Below, in pieces: positions 26,607 through 36,000 of a DNA stretch of 64,000 bases. This DNA is from Rhodanobacteraceae bacterium (GTDB lineage Bacteria; Pseudomonadota; Gammaproteobacteria; Xanthomonadales; Rhodanobacteraceae): contig CP126531.1 in the NCBI GenBank assembly GCA_030167125.1, forward strand, positions 1,364,001 to 1,428,000, in the 5' to 3' direction. The notes beneath the pieces were generated by a model. The model saw only the letters and a list, made by a program, of their open reading frames with translations, was not told the DNA's origin and did no database searches. The translations under genes were made by a program, and so were the position numbers. Position 1 is the first letter of the stretch; every line of letters starts with the position of its first letter.

Positions 26607-27944
26607 ATGAAACAGCTGACCGGCTTGTTGTTGCTGGTGTTCCTGACCGTCGGTGTGGCGTGGGCACAAACGGCACCGACGACTGCGATGCCGCCGCAAC
26701 ATCAGGCCACCACGGCCCAGGCGGCCCACTTCGACGTCGATGCCGCCACCAACGCGTACATGGCCGAACTGTCGCCGGCGCAGCGGGCCCGGTCCGATGC
26801 GTATTTCGAGGGCGGCTACTGGTTGATCCTGTGGGATTTGCTGGTTGCGCTGGGCGTGGCGTGGTTGCTGCTCGGCAGCCGGCTTTCGGCACGCATGCGC
26901 AATTTGGCCGAACGGATCACCCGCCTGCGCTGGCTGCAGACGGCGATCTACGTGGTGATGTACATCGTCCTGACCACGCTGATCACCCTGCCCTGGAACC
27001 TCTATGAAGGCTATTTCCGCGAACACCAGTACGGCTTGTCCAACCTGACCCTGGGCGGCTGGTTCGGCGAGCAGGCCAAGGCACTGATGGTGGGCCTGAT
27101 CCTCGGCACCGTCGCACTGGTCGTGATTTATGCGGTGATCCGCAAGGTCACGCGCAGCTGGTGGCTGTGGGGCGCCGGCGTGGCGCTCGTGTTCATGATA
27201 TTCGTCGCGACCATTGCGCCGGTCTACATCGCGCCGCTGTTCAATACCTACAAGTCGCTGCCCGACAGCCCGCTGAAGACACAGATCCTGTCGATGGCAC
27301 GGGCCAATGGCATTCCCGCCACCAACGTGTACTGGTTCGACGCCTCACGCCAGAGCAAGCGCATCAGCGCCAACGTCAGCGGCATGTTCGGCACCACCCG
27401 CATCAGCCTCAACGACAATCTGCTCAAGCGCAGCTCACCCGATGAGGTCAAGGCCGTGCTCGGCCACGAGATGGGCCACTACGTGCTGAACCACGTCTAC
27501 AAGGGCATCGTGTTCTTCGGCATCATCATCGTGCTCGCCTTCGCCTTCGTGCGTTGGGGCTTCGGCTCGGCCGAACGCCGCTGGGGTGCACGATGGGATC
27601 TGCGCGGTGTCGGCGACGTGGCCGGGCTGCCGTTGCTCGCGGCATTGCTCGCCATCTTCATGTTCTTCATGACGCCGGTGACCAACACCATCACCCGCAG
27701 CATGGAAGCCGAGGCCGACGCGTTCGGCCTGAATGCCGCACGCCAACCCGACGGCTTTGCCCAGGCGGCAGTGCAGTTGTCCGAATACCGCAAGATGCAT
27801 CCCGGCCCGGTCGAAGAATTCCTGTTCTTCGACCATCCCAGTGGCTGGCAGCGCATCCATCGCGCGATGATCTGGAAGGCCGAGAACCTGGACGATCCCA
27901 TGGTGCGAAGCGGCGAGGCCATCACGCCGGCGGGCGCGCGGTGA
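26607..27944 (+). CDS. M48 family metallopeptidase, Ste24-like
   Basis: A 445-residue membrane zinc protease related to CAAX prenyl protease 1. A signal peptide precedes several transmembrane helices; the zinc site is H288-E-M-G-H292 with Glu367 or Glu369 in SMEAEADAFG as third ligand. In bacteria, where prenylated CAAX proteins are rare, such enzymes are thought to act in envelope protein quality control. It is the last core gene before the AT-rich island. Confidence 0.9.
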   Translation: MKQLTGLLLLVFLTVGVAWAQTAPTTAMPPQHQATTAQAAHFDVDAATNAYMAELSPAQRARSDAYFEGGYWLILWDLLVALGVAWLLLGSRLSARMRNLAERITRLRWLQTAIYVVMYIVLTTLITLPWNLYEGYFREHQYGLSNLTLGGWFGEQAKALMVGLILGTVALVVIYAVIRKVTRSWWLWGAGVALVFMIFVATIAPVYIAPLFNTYKSLPDSPLKTQILSMARANGIPATNVYWFDASRQSKRISANVSGMFGTTRISLNDNLLKRSSPDEVKAVLGHEMGHYVLNHVYKGIVFFGIIIVLAFAFVRWGFGSAERRWGARWDLRGVGDVAGLPLLAALLAIFMFFMTPVTNTITRSMEAEADAFGLNAARQPDGFAQAAVQLSEYRKMHPGPVEEFLFFDHPSGWQRIHRAMIWKAENLDDPMVRSGEAITPAGAR

Positions 27945-28174
27945 ACGAGCGGCTCAGAGTGAACCTGACCTTGTTTCTACCGAACAGAAAATTACTCATC
28001 TGGGGGTTCGGTCCGTGACGGAGTTGTTACGCTCAAGAAAGGCAAATCCAGTAGGGAGTTGCTGCCGGCTGCCGATGCGCATCAGGAATTGTCCGCCTCA
28101 CCCATTCCGGTGTACAGTCAACGCTTACCGTGCTGTGCGTCATGCAAAGCTGGGAACTGCCGTTCCGGGGAAAT
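27945..28174. other. Upstream border and leader of the AT-rich cassette
   Basis: The 230 bases between the M48 gene and the methyltransferase mark the drop in GC content. I find no tRNA, direct repeat or integrase remnant here. The cassette promoter must lie in this stretch, but no convincing -35/-10 pair stands out. A weak in-frame GTG at 28130 precedes the chosen methyltransferase start. Confidence 0.5.
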
Positions 28175-28969
28175 ATGCGGCCAATAATTCGATGGGCAGG
28201 CAGCAAACGCCAACTTTTGCCGTGCCTGTTGCCTTACATACCAACGCGGTATAACCGTTACATCGAACCCTTCGCGGGCTCAGCTTGCCTTTTTTTTGAA
28301 CTTGCTCCCAAAAAGGCAATCCTTGGTGACATCAATCCGCATCTAATGAGCGCATATCGCCAATTGCGCCGACATCCCACCAGACTTCACGAAGCCGTTT
28401 CTTCCATACCTAGAACACCCAAAAGGTATTATGTAGAGAGATCGAAAAACATTAGCTATTTAGATGCATTTGAAAAAGCTGTAAGGTTTTTTTATTTAAA
28501 TCGGAATTGTTTTAATGCCGTTTATCGCGTAAATCAACGCGGAGAATTCAATGTGCCATGGGGCTCCAATACTGGCGCACTTCCGGCTGTCGCGGAATTC
28601 CGCGAATCCGCAGCAGCGCTGCGGCATGCCGACTTAGTCACAGCGGATTTTGAAAAAGTGCTGGACCTAGCAAAACGCGGAGATTTTATATATATCGACC
28701 CTCCGTATTCGAAAAGCGTTGCCGATGAACCCGGCCTATTCGGCGCAGGAGCATTTAACCGCGAACACCTTAGCCGACTAGTACGCGCGCTACATAAACT
28801 GGACAGAACAGGCGCTGTTTTTCTTATGTCCTTTGAATTCGACAAGGAACTCATCAAAGGGCTTTCCCAATGGCGAGTTGAAAAGATCCAAGCCAGGCGC
28901 CATGTTGCCGGATTCGCTCACGCGCGGGGCGTCGCGCAAGAAATTCTCTTGACCAATTCGCGATTTTGA
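28175..28969 (+). CDS. D12-class DNA N6-adenine methyltransferase (Dam-like)
   Basis: A 264-residue SAM-dependent DNA methyltransferase. The order is alpha-type: RPIIRWAGSKRQLLP (motif X), IEPFAGSACLFF (motif I, about 30-43), DINPHLM, FYLNRNCFNAVYRVN and the catalytic DPPY (175-178). It methylates adenine in a specific site; whether GATC is not readable. ATG 28175 is favoured by GGGGA upstream. There is no restriction endonuclease beside it; instead three tightly linked genes follow. In a cassette of this kind it may mark self DNA. Confidence 0.88.
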   Translation: MRPIIRWAGSKRQLLPCLLPYIPTRYNRYIEPFAGSACLFFELAPKKAILGDINPHLMSAYRQLRRHPTRLHEAVSSIPRTPKRYYVERSKNISYLDAFEKAVRFFYLNRNCFNAVYRVNQRGEFNVPWGSNTGALPAVAEFRESAAALRHADLVTADFEKVLDLAKRGDFIYIDPPYSKSVADEPGLFGAGAFNREHLSRLVRALHKLDRTGAVFLMSFEFDKELIKGLSQWRVEKIQARRHVAGFAHARGVAQEILLTNSRF

Positions 28970-28972
28970 CAC

Positions 28973-30175
28973 ATGACAATCAAAGTCGCCGTAATTTCCG
29001 ACGTTCACGCCGCGAGCCCACGCAATGGCGCCGTGGCTTCGTATACCTCGACCTCACCGTCCGGTGCCCCTGATAATCGGGACGCGATGATGTCGCTCTA
29101 CAATCTTATTGCGCACGAAAAGCTACAGGCCGACTATCTCGTCTGCTGCGGAGACATGGCCAACCAAGCAGAGCCGGTGGCAATGGAGTATGTGTGGGGA
29201 AAGTTCTCGGATTTGGCATCGAAACTTAATGCAAAACCGATGGCGACCGTCGGAAATCACGATTTGGACTCACGATTGCCCGAGACAAAATTCGACGCGC
29301 GAGGATTGCTACGTGGTCTCCAGCCTCCGTATCCAATTTTAGACATCAATAAAACACATGAATTTTGGAGCCGAAATTTTACGGTACTTGAGTATCCAGG
29401 AATACGTTTTGTTGTACTCAATTCATGCGCCTATCATGGCTATAATCCAGAGAAATCAGGACCAGAGTATATTCATGGCAGGATATCAGATTACACTTTA
29501 TCTGATCTCAAGAAGTTAATTGGTACCCTTCCGGAAGATCGCACTATAAACACCTTAATCTGCCATCATCATCCATATCGATATCAAGGCGATAGCAACC
29601 CCGATGCGAGCACCATGATCGGAGGAGATCTTCTGATTGACCTGCTCGCCAGCGCAATGTCGAACACGTGGCTGATCTTTCATGGTCACCGGCATCAACC
29701 ACAGCTATCACACTGGGGCGGTTCGGGGCGCGGACCGATTATCTTCGGCGCGGGAAGCTTCAGTGCAAAGCTTAGCTCCGACATCGGCATGAAAGCGAGA
29801 AATCAATTTTATATAGTTGAATTTGATGCGGAGCGTGCCAAAAATCTTCAAATAGATGTAGCAGGCTCCATATCTGCGTGGGATTTTAATTTTTCCGAAG
29901 GATGGGAACCCGCCGGCACTAAATCCGGGTTGCCGGCTAGAAGCGGATTCGGTTATCAACTAAATGTGGTCAGTGACGCCATAAAAGTAGCGGCGTCCGT
30001 CGCGAATTCGGGCGGTATCGCCCGTTGGAGCGACGTAATTGGGGCAGAGCCACAACTTTGGCATGTAACGCCAAGCTCTCTGCTAACTCTTGCCAAGGAG
30101 CTAAAGGATCACCATAACATTGGATGCACATGGTCTGACCGAGGTGATCCTCTCGAATTCGCGAAGTTTAAATGA
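28973..30175 (+). CDS. Calcineurin-like metallophosphoesterase of the island cassette
   Basis: A 400-residue enzyme with a complete dinuclear metal signature: D10-x-H12, GD (60-61), GNHD (94-97), His at 198-200 (CHHHPY) and GHRH (238-241). This pattern fits class III cyclic-nucleotide phosphodiesterases as well as Mre11-type nucleases, so substrate is open. The last 130 residues are not recognised and may recruit a partner. It starts 3 bases after the methyltransferase stop and overlaps the next gene by ATGA. Confidence 0.85.
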   Translation: MTIKVAVISDVHAASPRNGAVASYTSTSPSGAPDNRDAMMSLYNLIAHEKLQADYLVCCGDMANQAEPVAMEYVWGKFSDLASKLNAKPMATVGNHDLDSRLPETKFDARGLLRGLQPPYPILDINKTHEFWSRNFTVLEYPGIRFVVLNSCAYHGYNPEKSGPEYIHGRISDYTLSDLKKLIGTLPEDRTINTLICHHHPYRYQGDSNPDASTMIGGDLLIDLLASAMSNTWLIFHGHRHQPQLSHWGGSGRGPIIFGAGSFSAKLSSDIGMKARNQFYIVEFDAERAKNLQIDVAGSISAWDFNFSEGWEPAGTKSGLPARSGFGYQLNVVSDAIKVAASVANSGGIARWSDVIGAEPQLWHVTPSSLLTLAKELKDHHNIGCTWSDRGDPLEFAKFK

Positions 30176-31962
30176 TGAACCCCGAAACCTCACCGTTTGA
30201 GTCATTCAATGCGCGTGCGCTAACGCCCACTCAGGTGGCTCGTGGCTTCGTGCCCCCCGCAGCATTCTCAAAACTGTGCAAGCGTCGGCACTCCATTATT
30301 GCCGGCCCACGTGGTAGTGGAAAAACCACGCTACTCAAAATGCTCCAAGTTAGTGCGCTACGGTCCTGGAAGCACCCGGACGCAAACAAAACAAGGGATC
30401 AAATTGACTTTACCGGAGTGTTTATTCCGACCGATCGAACTTGGAGCGAACAGTTGGCCGCCATTCGCCAGGGAACATTATCCGCTGAGCAGGCGGACGC
30501 CCTCGGGATCGGCGCATTCACGACCCAAACTTTGCGGGCTCTCGTGTCAGCCGTGATGGAGCGGACATCAGAAGATACAGGAATTGCCGCACCTACTTTT
30601 CGATACCTCAAACTTGAGCCCGACGCGGAAATCACACTGTGCACGCGAGCGGGAGAGGCGTGGCGCCTGGATTTAGTAGCACCGACTCTACACGGGCTCC
30701 GATCTAGCCTCACGAAAAGAATGATGGAGATTCATGAGATCGCCAGTACATGTGCGTTTCTCACGGGCGACCAACGAAATGCATTTATAGCAAAACAGTC
30801 GTTCTTACATTTGAACTTTTTATCTGCCGTCCCATTTTTCCTTGACGTACTGGAGGAAGTCACGGGCGCAAAGGACGAAAAGTGGGCGCTCCTATTTGAT
30901 GAGCTAGAACTCGCACCAACTTCTATCCGGGCGATTCTTTCACAAGCTATTCGAAGTGTAGATTCACGCCTCCTTTTTAAACTTTCACTTGCACCCTTTA
31001 GCAAAGAATTTACAGAAAGCGCAACAGCCGCAAGCGAGACCAATGATTATCAACTAATAAAACTATGGTACGCCTCAAAGGAGGAAGGCTATGCCTTCAG
31101 CCGCTCTCTCGTGCAACAAGTATTTCAGAACCGGAACATGCCTTCGGATCCGGTAAAGGTCTTCGGCTCAACACTTGGCGAAAGGCCCAAGAACCAAAAG
31201 AAGGAAGAGTATGTTAGGGCTCAATCATTTAGAAATTTGGCCGATAGGGATCCCAGTTTCCGCAAGTACCTACTGAGCCAAGGAGTATCCTTGGATCGGA
31301 TATCACTTCCCGGAGAGTCACAACAAGCAGCAGCGCTGCGCAAAGTTGTAGCAATTGTTGCCGCCAGAGAGACTTATATGAAAGGCCCTGAAGGGCTACG
31401 AAGCCGAAAGGCAATGCGACTCTATTGCGGGATACCCGCCCTGCTTGCAATAAGCGAGGGCAATCCTCGATGGCTGATCGGCTTGGTGGACGCACTGCTG
31501 GATAGCGCGAGCGGTCAAGCGAAGGTTCCTTTGCACGTCCAAGATCAGGAGCTGAACCGCCTGATAAGCCGATTCAGTGCTTACTTGCGTACCATTCCCG
31601 TGAGCCCGCTGAGCGATAAATCGCCGGCAAATGTCTACGCACTCGTGGACCAAATTGGCTCCGCCCTCACGCGAGAAATTCTTGGAAAGGAGTTCAACCC
31701 GGACCCTGTCGGAACTTTTACAGTTGACTCTCATACAAGCCCTGATCGGTTAGCCGCATTGGAACTCGCGGTCTATTCCGGCGCCGTCGTGTTTGTACCA
31801 GAATCGGAGAACGAAATTGCAACCGGCTCACTAAGAGGCAAACGGTTTCGCCTTTCATATCTCCTAGCACCAAAGTACAAACTTCCTTTGGTACTCTTAC
31901 GGTCCAAGAGCCTAGACGCATTGCTTTCCAATGGCAGAATGCAGGAAGGGCTGTTCAAATGA
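30172..31962 (+). CDS. ORC/Cdc6-like AAA+ ATPase of the island cassette
   Basis: A 596-residue P-loop ATPase. Walker A is GPRGSGKT (45-52), Walker B WALLFDE (238-244), and LLFKLSLAP (267-275) resembles sensor 1, as in the ORC-CDC6 family of bacterial AAA+ proteins often found in defence loci. A long insert lies between Walker A and B. The C-terminal 250 residues are unassigned. It overlaps both neighbours by four bases (ATGA), with ATG 30175 as the alternative start. It is probably a sensor or motor that acts with the other three genes. Confidence 0.8.
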   Translation: MMNPETSPFESFNARALTPTQVARGFVPPAAFSKLCKRRHSIIAGPRGSGKTTLLKMLQVSALRSWKHPDANKTRDQIDFTGVFIPTDRTWSEQLAAIRQGTLSAEQADALGIGAFTTQTLRALVSAVMERTSEDTGIAAPTFRYLKLEPDAEITLCTRAGEAWRLDLVAPTLHGLRSSLTKRMMEIHEIASTCAFLTGDQRNAFIAKQSFLHLNFLSAVPFFLDVLEEVTGAKDEKWALLFDELELAPTSIRAILSQAIRSVDSRLLFKLSLAPFSKEFTESATAASETNDYQLIKLWYASKEEGYAFSRSLVQQVFQNRNMPSDPVKVFGSTLGERPKNQKKEEYVRAQSFRNLADRDPSFRKYLLSQGVSLDRISLPGESQQAAALRKVVAIVAARETYMKGPEGLRSRKAMRLYCGIPALLAISEGNPRWLIGLVDALLDSASGQAKVPLHVQDQELNRLISRFSAYLRTIPVSPLSDKSPANVYALVDQIGSALTREILGKEFNPDPVGTFTVDSHTSPDRLAALELAVYSGAVVFVPESENEIATGSLRGKRFRLSYLLAPKYKLPLVLLRSKSLDALLSNGRMQEGLFK

Positions 31963-32918
31963 ACTTGTGTCGTCAACCTGTTTCCACGAAGGGAATGGAC
32001 CGAGAAGAGATTATTTCCTCGGTTTACGACATCGCTATAGTTGCACTGGGATACGAACGGAGATCGAGCCACCTGGCAACGATTCTTCGCACAGCTCCTC
32101 ATTACCGATACGCGATTCCATTTGAAACACATCGAGAATTATCTTTCGACGCCAACTGCAAGGCGCTTTCGAAGCTGCGCTACGAAAAAGTCACTGCATC
32201 GGAGTCGCAGTTGGCTGAGTGGGCCACTCGCACGATCGACCAAGTCTCCGAGAATACTGTTGCGGATAAACTACATATTTGCATTGACATCTCAAGTTTT
32301 ACGCGCTTGCGGCTTGCGTACCTGCTTGAAGGAATAGTCTCAAGCAACGCAAAAGGTAAGTCCTTAGAAGTTGATTTTGTCTACACGCCAGCTCAGTACA
32401 CCAAACCACCGCGAGAGAGCGAGGGTGCGACCGTTTGTGGTCCAGTGTCGTCGTTCTTTGCAGGCTGGCCCAGCGATCCCGAACTACCGGTGGCAGCCAT
32501 CATTGGCCTAGGATATGAGCGAGAAAAAGCAGTCGGTGCGTATGAATATTTGGAGCCAACTTCAACGGCGCTCGTAAAGCCAGTTAGCCATGATCCAAGG
32601 TATGACTCTAGTGTGAAGTCAGCGAACGAGTCGCTTTTCTTGGATCAGAACTCTGCGGAGGTTTTTACATATCCAATTGATCACGCAGCCGAATGCGTGG
32701 AACTTGTTAATGCCCTCGTACAACGGTATCAAAAAGACCATCGAGTGATTACTGTACCCTTTGGGCCTAAACTTTTCGCGCTTTGCTGCATGATAGTCGC
32801 CTGCGTCAACTATCCGCGGATCGGAGTTTGGCGGATCAGCGCAGACTGCAATAGCAACATAAGGGACCAAGTCGCAAGCGAATATACCGTCGCGCTAAAG
32901 GTGGTTTTTTCGCCATGA
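31959..32918 (+). CDS. Uncharacterised two-lobed Rossmann-like protein of the island cassette
   Basis: No family is recognised. The 319 residues show two similar halves: IVALGYERRSSHLA (28-40) matches IIGLGYEREKAVGA (181-194), and HICIDISSFTRLRLAYLL (106-123) aligns in position with VITVPFGPKLFALCCMIV (263-280). In each half the GYER motif precedes the second motif by about 80 residues. Alternating hydrophobic strands suggest two Rossmann-like lobes, reminiscent in layout of ligand-sensing CARF-type proteins, though homology is not shown. It overlaps the ATPase stop (ATGA) and ends the operon. Confidence 0.75.
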   Translation: MNLCRQPVSTKGMDREEIISSVYDIAIVALGYERRSSHLATILRTAPHYRYAIPFETHRELSFDANCKALSKLRYEKVTASESQLAEWATRTIDQVSENTVADKLHICIDISSFTRLRLAYLLEGIVSSNAKGKSLEVDFVYTPAQYTKPPRESEGATVCGPVSSFFAGWPSDPELPVAAIIGLGYEREKAVGAYEYLEPTSTALVKPVSHDPRYDSSVKSANESLFLDQNSAEVFTYPIDHAAECVELVNALVQRYQKDHRVITVPFGPKLFALCCMIVACVNYPRIGVWRISADCNSNIRDQVASEYTVALKVVFSP

Positions 32919-33017
32919 GATACGGACCATTATCCGGAGAGCTGCAACCTTACTCTAATTCGCATTCAAGGGGTTAACCGGCGGGACCTACGGACTTTAA
33001 CTCTAGGCGGATGAACG

Positions 33018-36000
33018 TCACATATTCCGCCTGTACTCCCCACCCACATCGTACAGCGCATGGCTGATCTGCCCCAACGAGTGAGTCTTCACCGCTTCCA
33101 TCAGCGCTTCGAACACGTTGCGGCGTTCGCGGGCGGTGTCTTGCAGGTAGCGCAGGCCGTGGCCGTCGTGGACTTGTTTGACGGGTGCGTCGGCGGAATC
33201 GACTTCGTGCGCGTGGCCGGTTTCGCCTGAGGGCGCGAACTTGTTGCGGGCTTTCTGGAAGGCCTGCACGTTGGTGATCTGCTGGCCCTTCTCTTCCTCG
33301 GTCGAGCGGATCAGTTCGATGGTGGTGGCGGTTTCGCCGGCGTGTTCCCTGGGCAGGAAGGTGTTGACGCCGATCAGCGGCAGCGAGCCGTCGTGTTTCT
33401 TGTGTTCGTAGTACAGCGATTCTTCCTGGATCTTGCCGCGCTGGTACATGGTGTCCATCGCGCCCAGCACGCCGCCGCGGTCGCTGATGGCTTCGAACTC
33501 CTTATACACGGCCTCTTCCACCAGGTCGGTGAGCTGCTCGATGACGTAACTGCCTTGCCACGGGTTCTCGTTGAAGTTGAGGCCGAGCTCGTGGTTGATG
33601 ATGAGCTGGATGGCGACCGCGCGGCGCACCGATTCCTCGGTGGGCGTGGTGATGGCTTCGTCGTAGGCGTTGGTGTGCAGCGAATTGCAGTTGTCGAACA
33701 GCGCGTACAGCGCCTGCAGCGTGGTGCGGATGTCGTTGAACTGGATTTCCTGCGCGTGCAGCGAGCGGCCGGAGGTCTGGATGTGGTACTTCAGCATCTG
33801 GCTGCGGGCGGAGGCGCCGTAGCGCTCGCGCATCGCGCGCGCCCAGATGCGCCGCGCCACACGGCCGATCACGCTGTATTCGGGGTCCATGCCGTTGGAG
33901 AAGAAGAACGACAGGTTGGGCGCGAAGTCGTCGATCTGCATGCCGCGCGCGAGGTAGTACTCGACGATGGTGAAGCCGTTGGACAGCGTGAAGGCGAGCT
34001 GCGAGATCGGGTTCGCGCCGGCCTCGGCGATGTGGTAGCCCGAGATCGATACCGAATAGAAGTTGCGCACCTTGTGGTCGACGAAATATTGCTGGATGTC
34101 GCCCATCATGCGCAGCGCGAATTCGGTGGAGAAGATGCAGGTGTTCTGCGCCTGGTCTTCCTTCAGGATGTCGGCCTGCACGGTGCCGCGCACGGTGGAG
34201 AGCGTGTGTTCCTTGATGCGCGCGTAGGTTTCGGCGTCGACGACCTGGTCGCCGGTGACGCCGAGCAGCGCAAGGCCGAGGCCGTCGTTGCCTTCCGGCA
34301 GGTCGCCCTGGTATTGCGGGCGTTGCTTGCCCTTGAAGAGTGCTTCGATCCTCGATTGCGCGGCGGCCCAGCGTGCGTCGTCTTCCTTCAGGTATTTCTC
34401 GACCTGCTGGTCGATCGCGGTGTTCATGAACATCGCGAGGATCATCGGCGCGGGGCCGTTGATGGTCATCGACACGGAGGTCTTGGGATCGCACAGGTCG
34501 AAGCCGGAATAGAGCTTCTTCATGTCGTCCAGCGTGGCGATGGACACGCCGGAGTTGCCGATCTTGCCGTAGATGTCCGGGCGCGGCGCCGGGTCTTCGC
34601 CGTACAGCGTGACCGAATCGAACGCGGTGGAGAGCCGCGACGCGGGTTGCCCGCGCGACACGTAATGGAAGCGGCGGTTGGTGCGCTCGGGCGTGCCCTC
34701 GCCCGCGAACATGCGGGTCGGGTCTTCGCCGGAACGCCGGTACGGGTATACGCCGCCGGTGTAGGGGTACGCGCCGGGCAGGTTTTCCAGCATCAGGTAC
34801 TTGAGCTGCTCGCCCCAGTCGTTTGTGGTGGGCGGCGCGATCTTCGGCACCTTCTGGTGCGAAAGCGTTTCGCGGTAGTTCTGGACCTTGATGGCCTTGC
34901 CGCGGACGGTGTATTCGTTGAATTCGGCGGTGACGGCATCCTTGCGGGATGGCCAATCGCGCAGAAGCTGGATGGCTTCGGCGCTGAGTTCCTTGACCGC
35001 TTCGTTGTAGCGTTGGCGGAGTAGCAAAATGCTGCCATCCACTTTGTCGTCATTCCCGCGCAAGCGGGAATCCATCTGCTCCTGCGCTTCGACTCCGCTC
35101 GCCTGCGGCGAGCTACGCTCAGCGCGAACGGCTTCTGAATTTGCTCCCTCCCCCGCTTGCGGGGGAGGGTTGGGGTGGGGGGAATTGTGCGTCGAGGCTG
35201 ACTTCCCCCCATCCGCCCTTCGGGCACCTTCCCCCGCAAGCGGGGGAAGGGAAAGAGTGGTGTGGGCACCTTCTCCCGCATGCGGGGGAAGGGAAGGAGT
35301 GGTGTGGGCACCTTCCCCCGCAAGCGGGGGAAGGGAAAGCGTTGCGTTGTCGTACAAGTCCAGCGCGCGCGGCAGTTGCGCGTCGCCCAATTCCTTCAAC
35401 GATTCGTAGTAGTGCTGCGCTTTGGACGCGGCCTCGGCCATGCGCTTCGCATCGGCGTTGATGGCGCGGCCTTGTTCCGCGATCTCGGCGAGGTAGCGCA
35501 CGCGCTTGCCGGGGATCAACACGGTGGCGCGCGGTTCCTTGAGCGTGGTGTCGATCTGCGGGGTGAAGTCGCAATGCACGGGACCGGGGACCCGGGACCG
35601 GGGACCGGATTCCGCTGCAGCGGTGCTGTGCTTTTCTGGTCCCCGGTCCCCAGTCCCCAGTCCCATCTTTTCGCGCAACAACCGGCACAAATTCACGAAC
35701 ATCCAGGTGACACCCGGATCGTTGAACTGGCTGGCGATGGTCGGATACACCGGCACGTCTTCGTCCGCCATCTGGAACGCGGTGTGGTTGCGTTTCCACT
35801 GCTTGCGCACGTCGCGCAGCGCGTCCTCGGCGCCGCGGCGGTCGTACTTGTTGAGTACGACGAGTTGCGCGAAATCCAGCATGTCGATCTTCTCGAGCTG
35901 GCTGGCCGCGCCGTAATCGCTGGTCATCACGTACATCGGGAAATCGACCAGGTCCACGATTTCTGTATCGGCTTGGCCGATGCCGGCGGTTTCGACGATC

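Noticed and set aside
32915..32977. Twenty-codon frame after the cassette (starting MRYGPLS)
   Set aside because: It is very short and has no supporting signal; it is more likely the trailing region of the cassette.
27945..33017. Integrase, tRNA or direct-repeat attachment sites at the edges of the AT-rich cassette
   Set aside because: Neither border shows a tRNA end, an integrase fragment or a matching direct repeat. Acquisition is inferred only from composition.
33342..35024. Long plus-strand frame opposite icmF
   Set aside because: It mirrors the mutase domain of icmF and has no independent motif or ribosome site.
35228..35345. Regular direct repeats that could be mistaken for a CRISPR array
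   Set aside because: The 42-base units follow one another without unique spacers and are part of the icmF reading frame.
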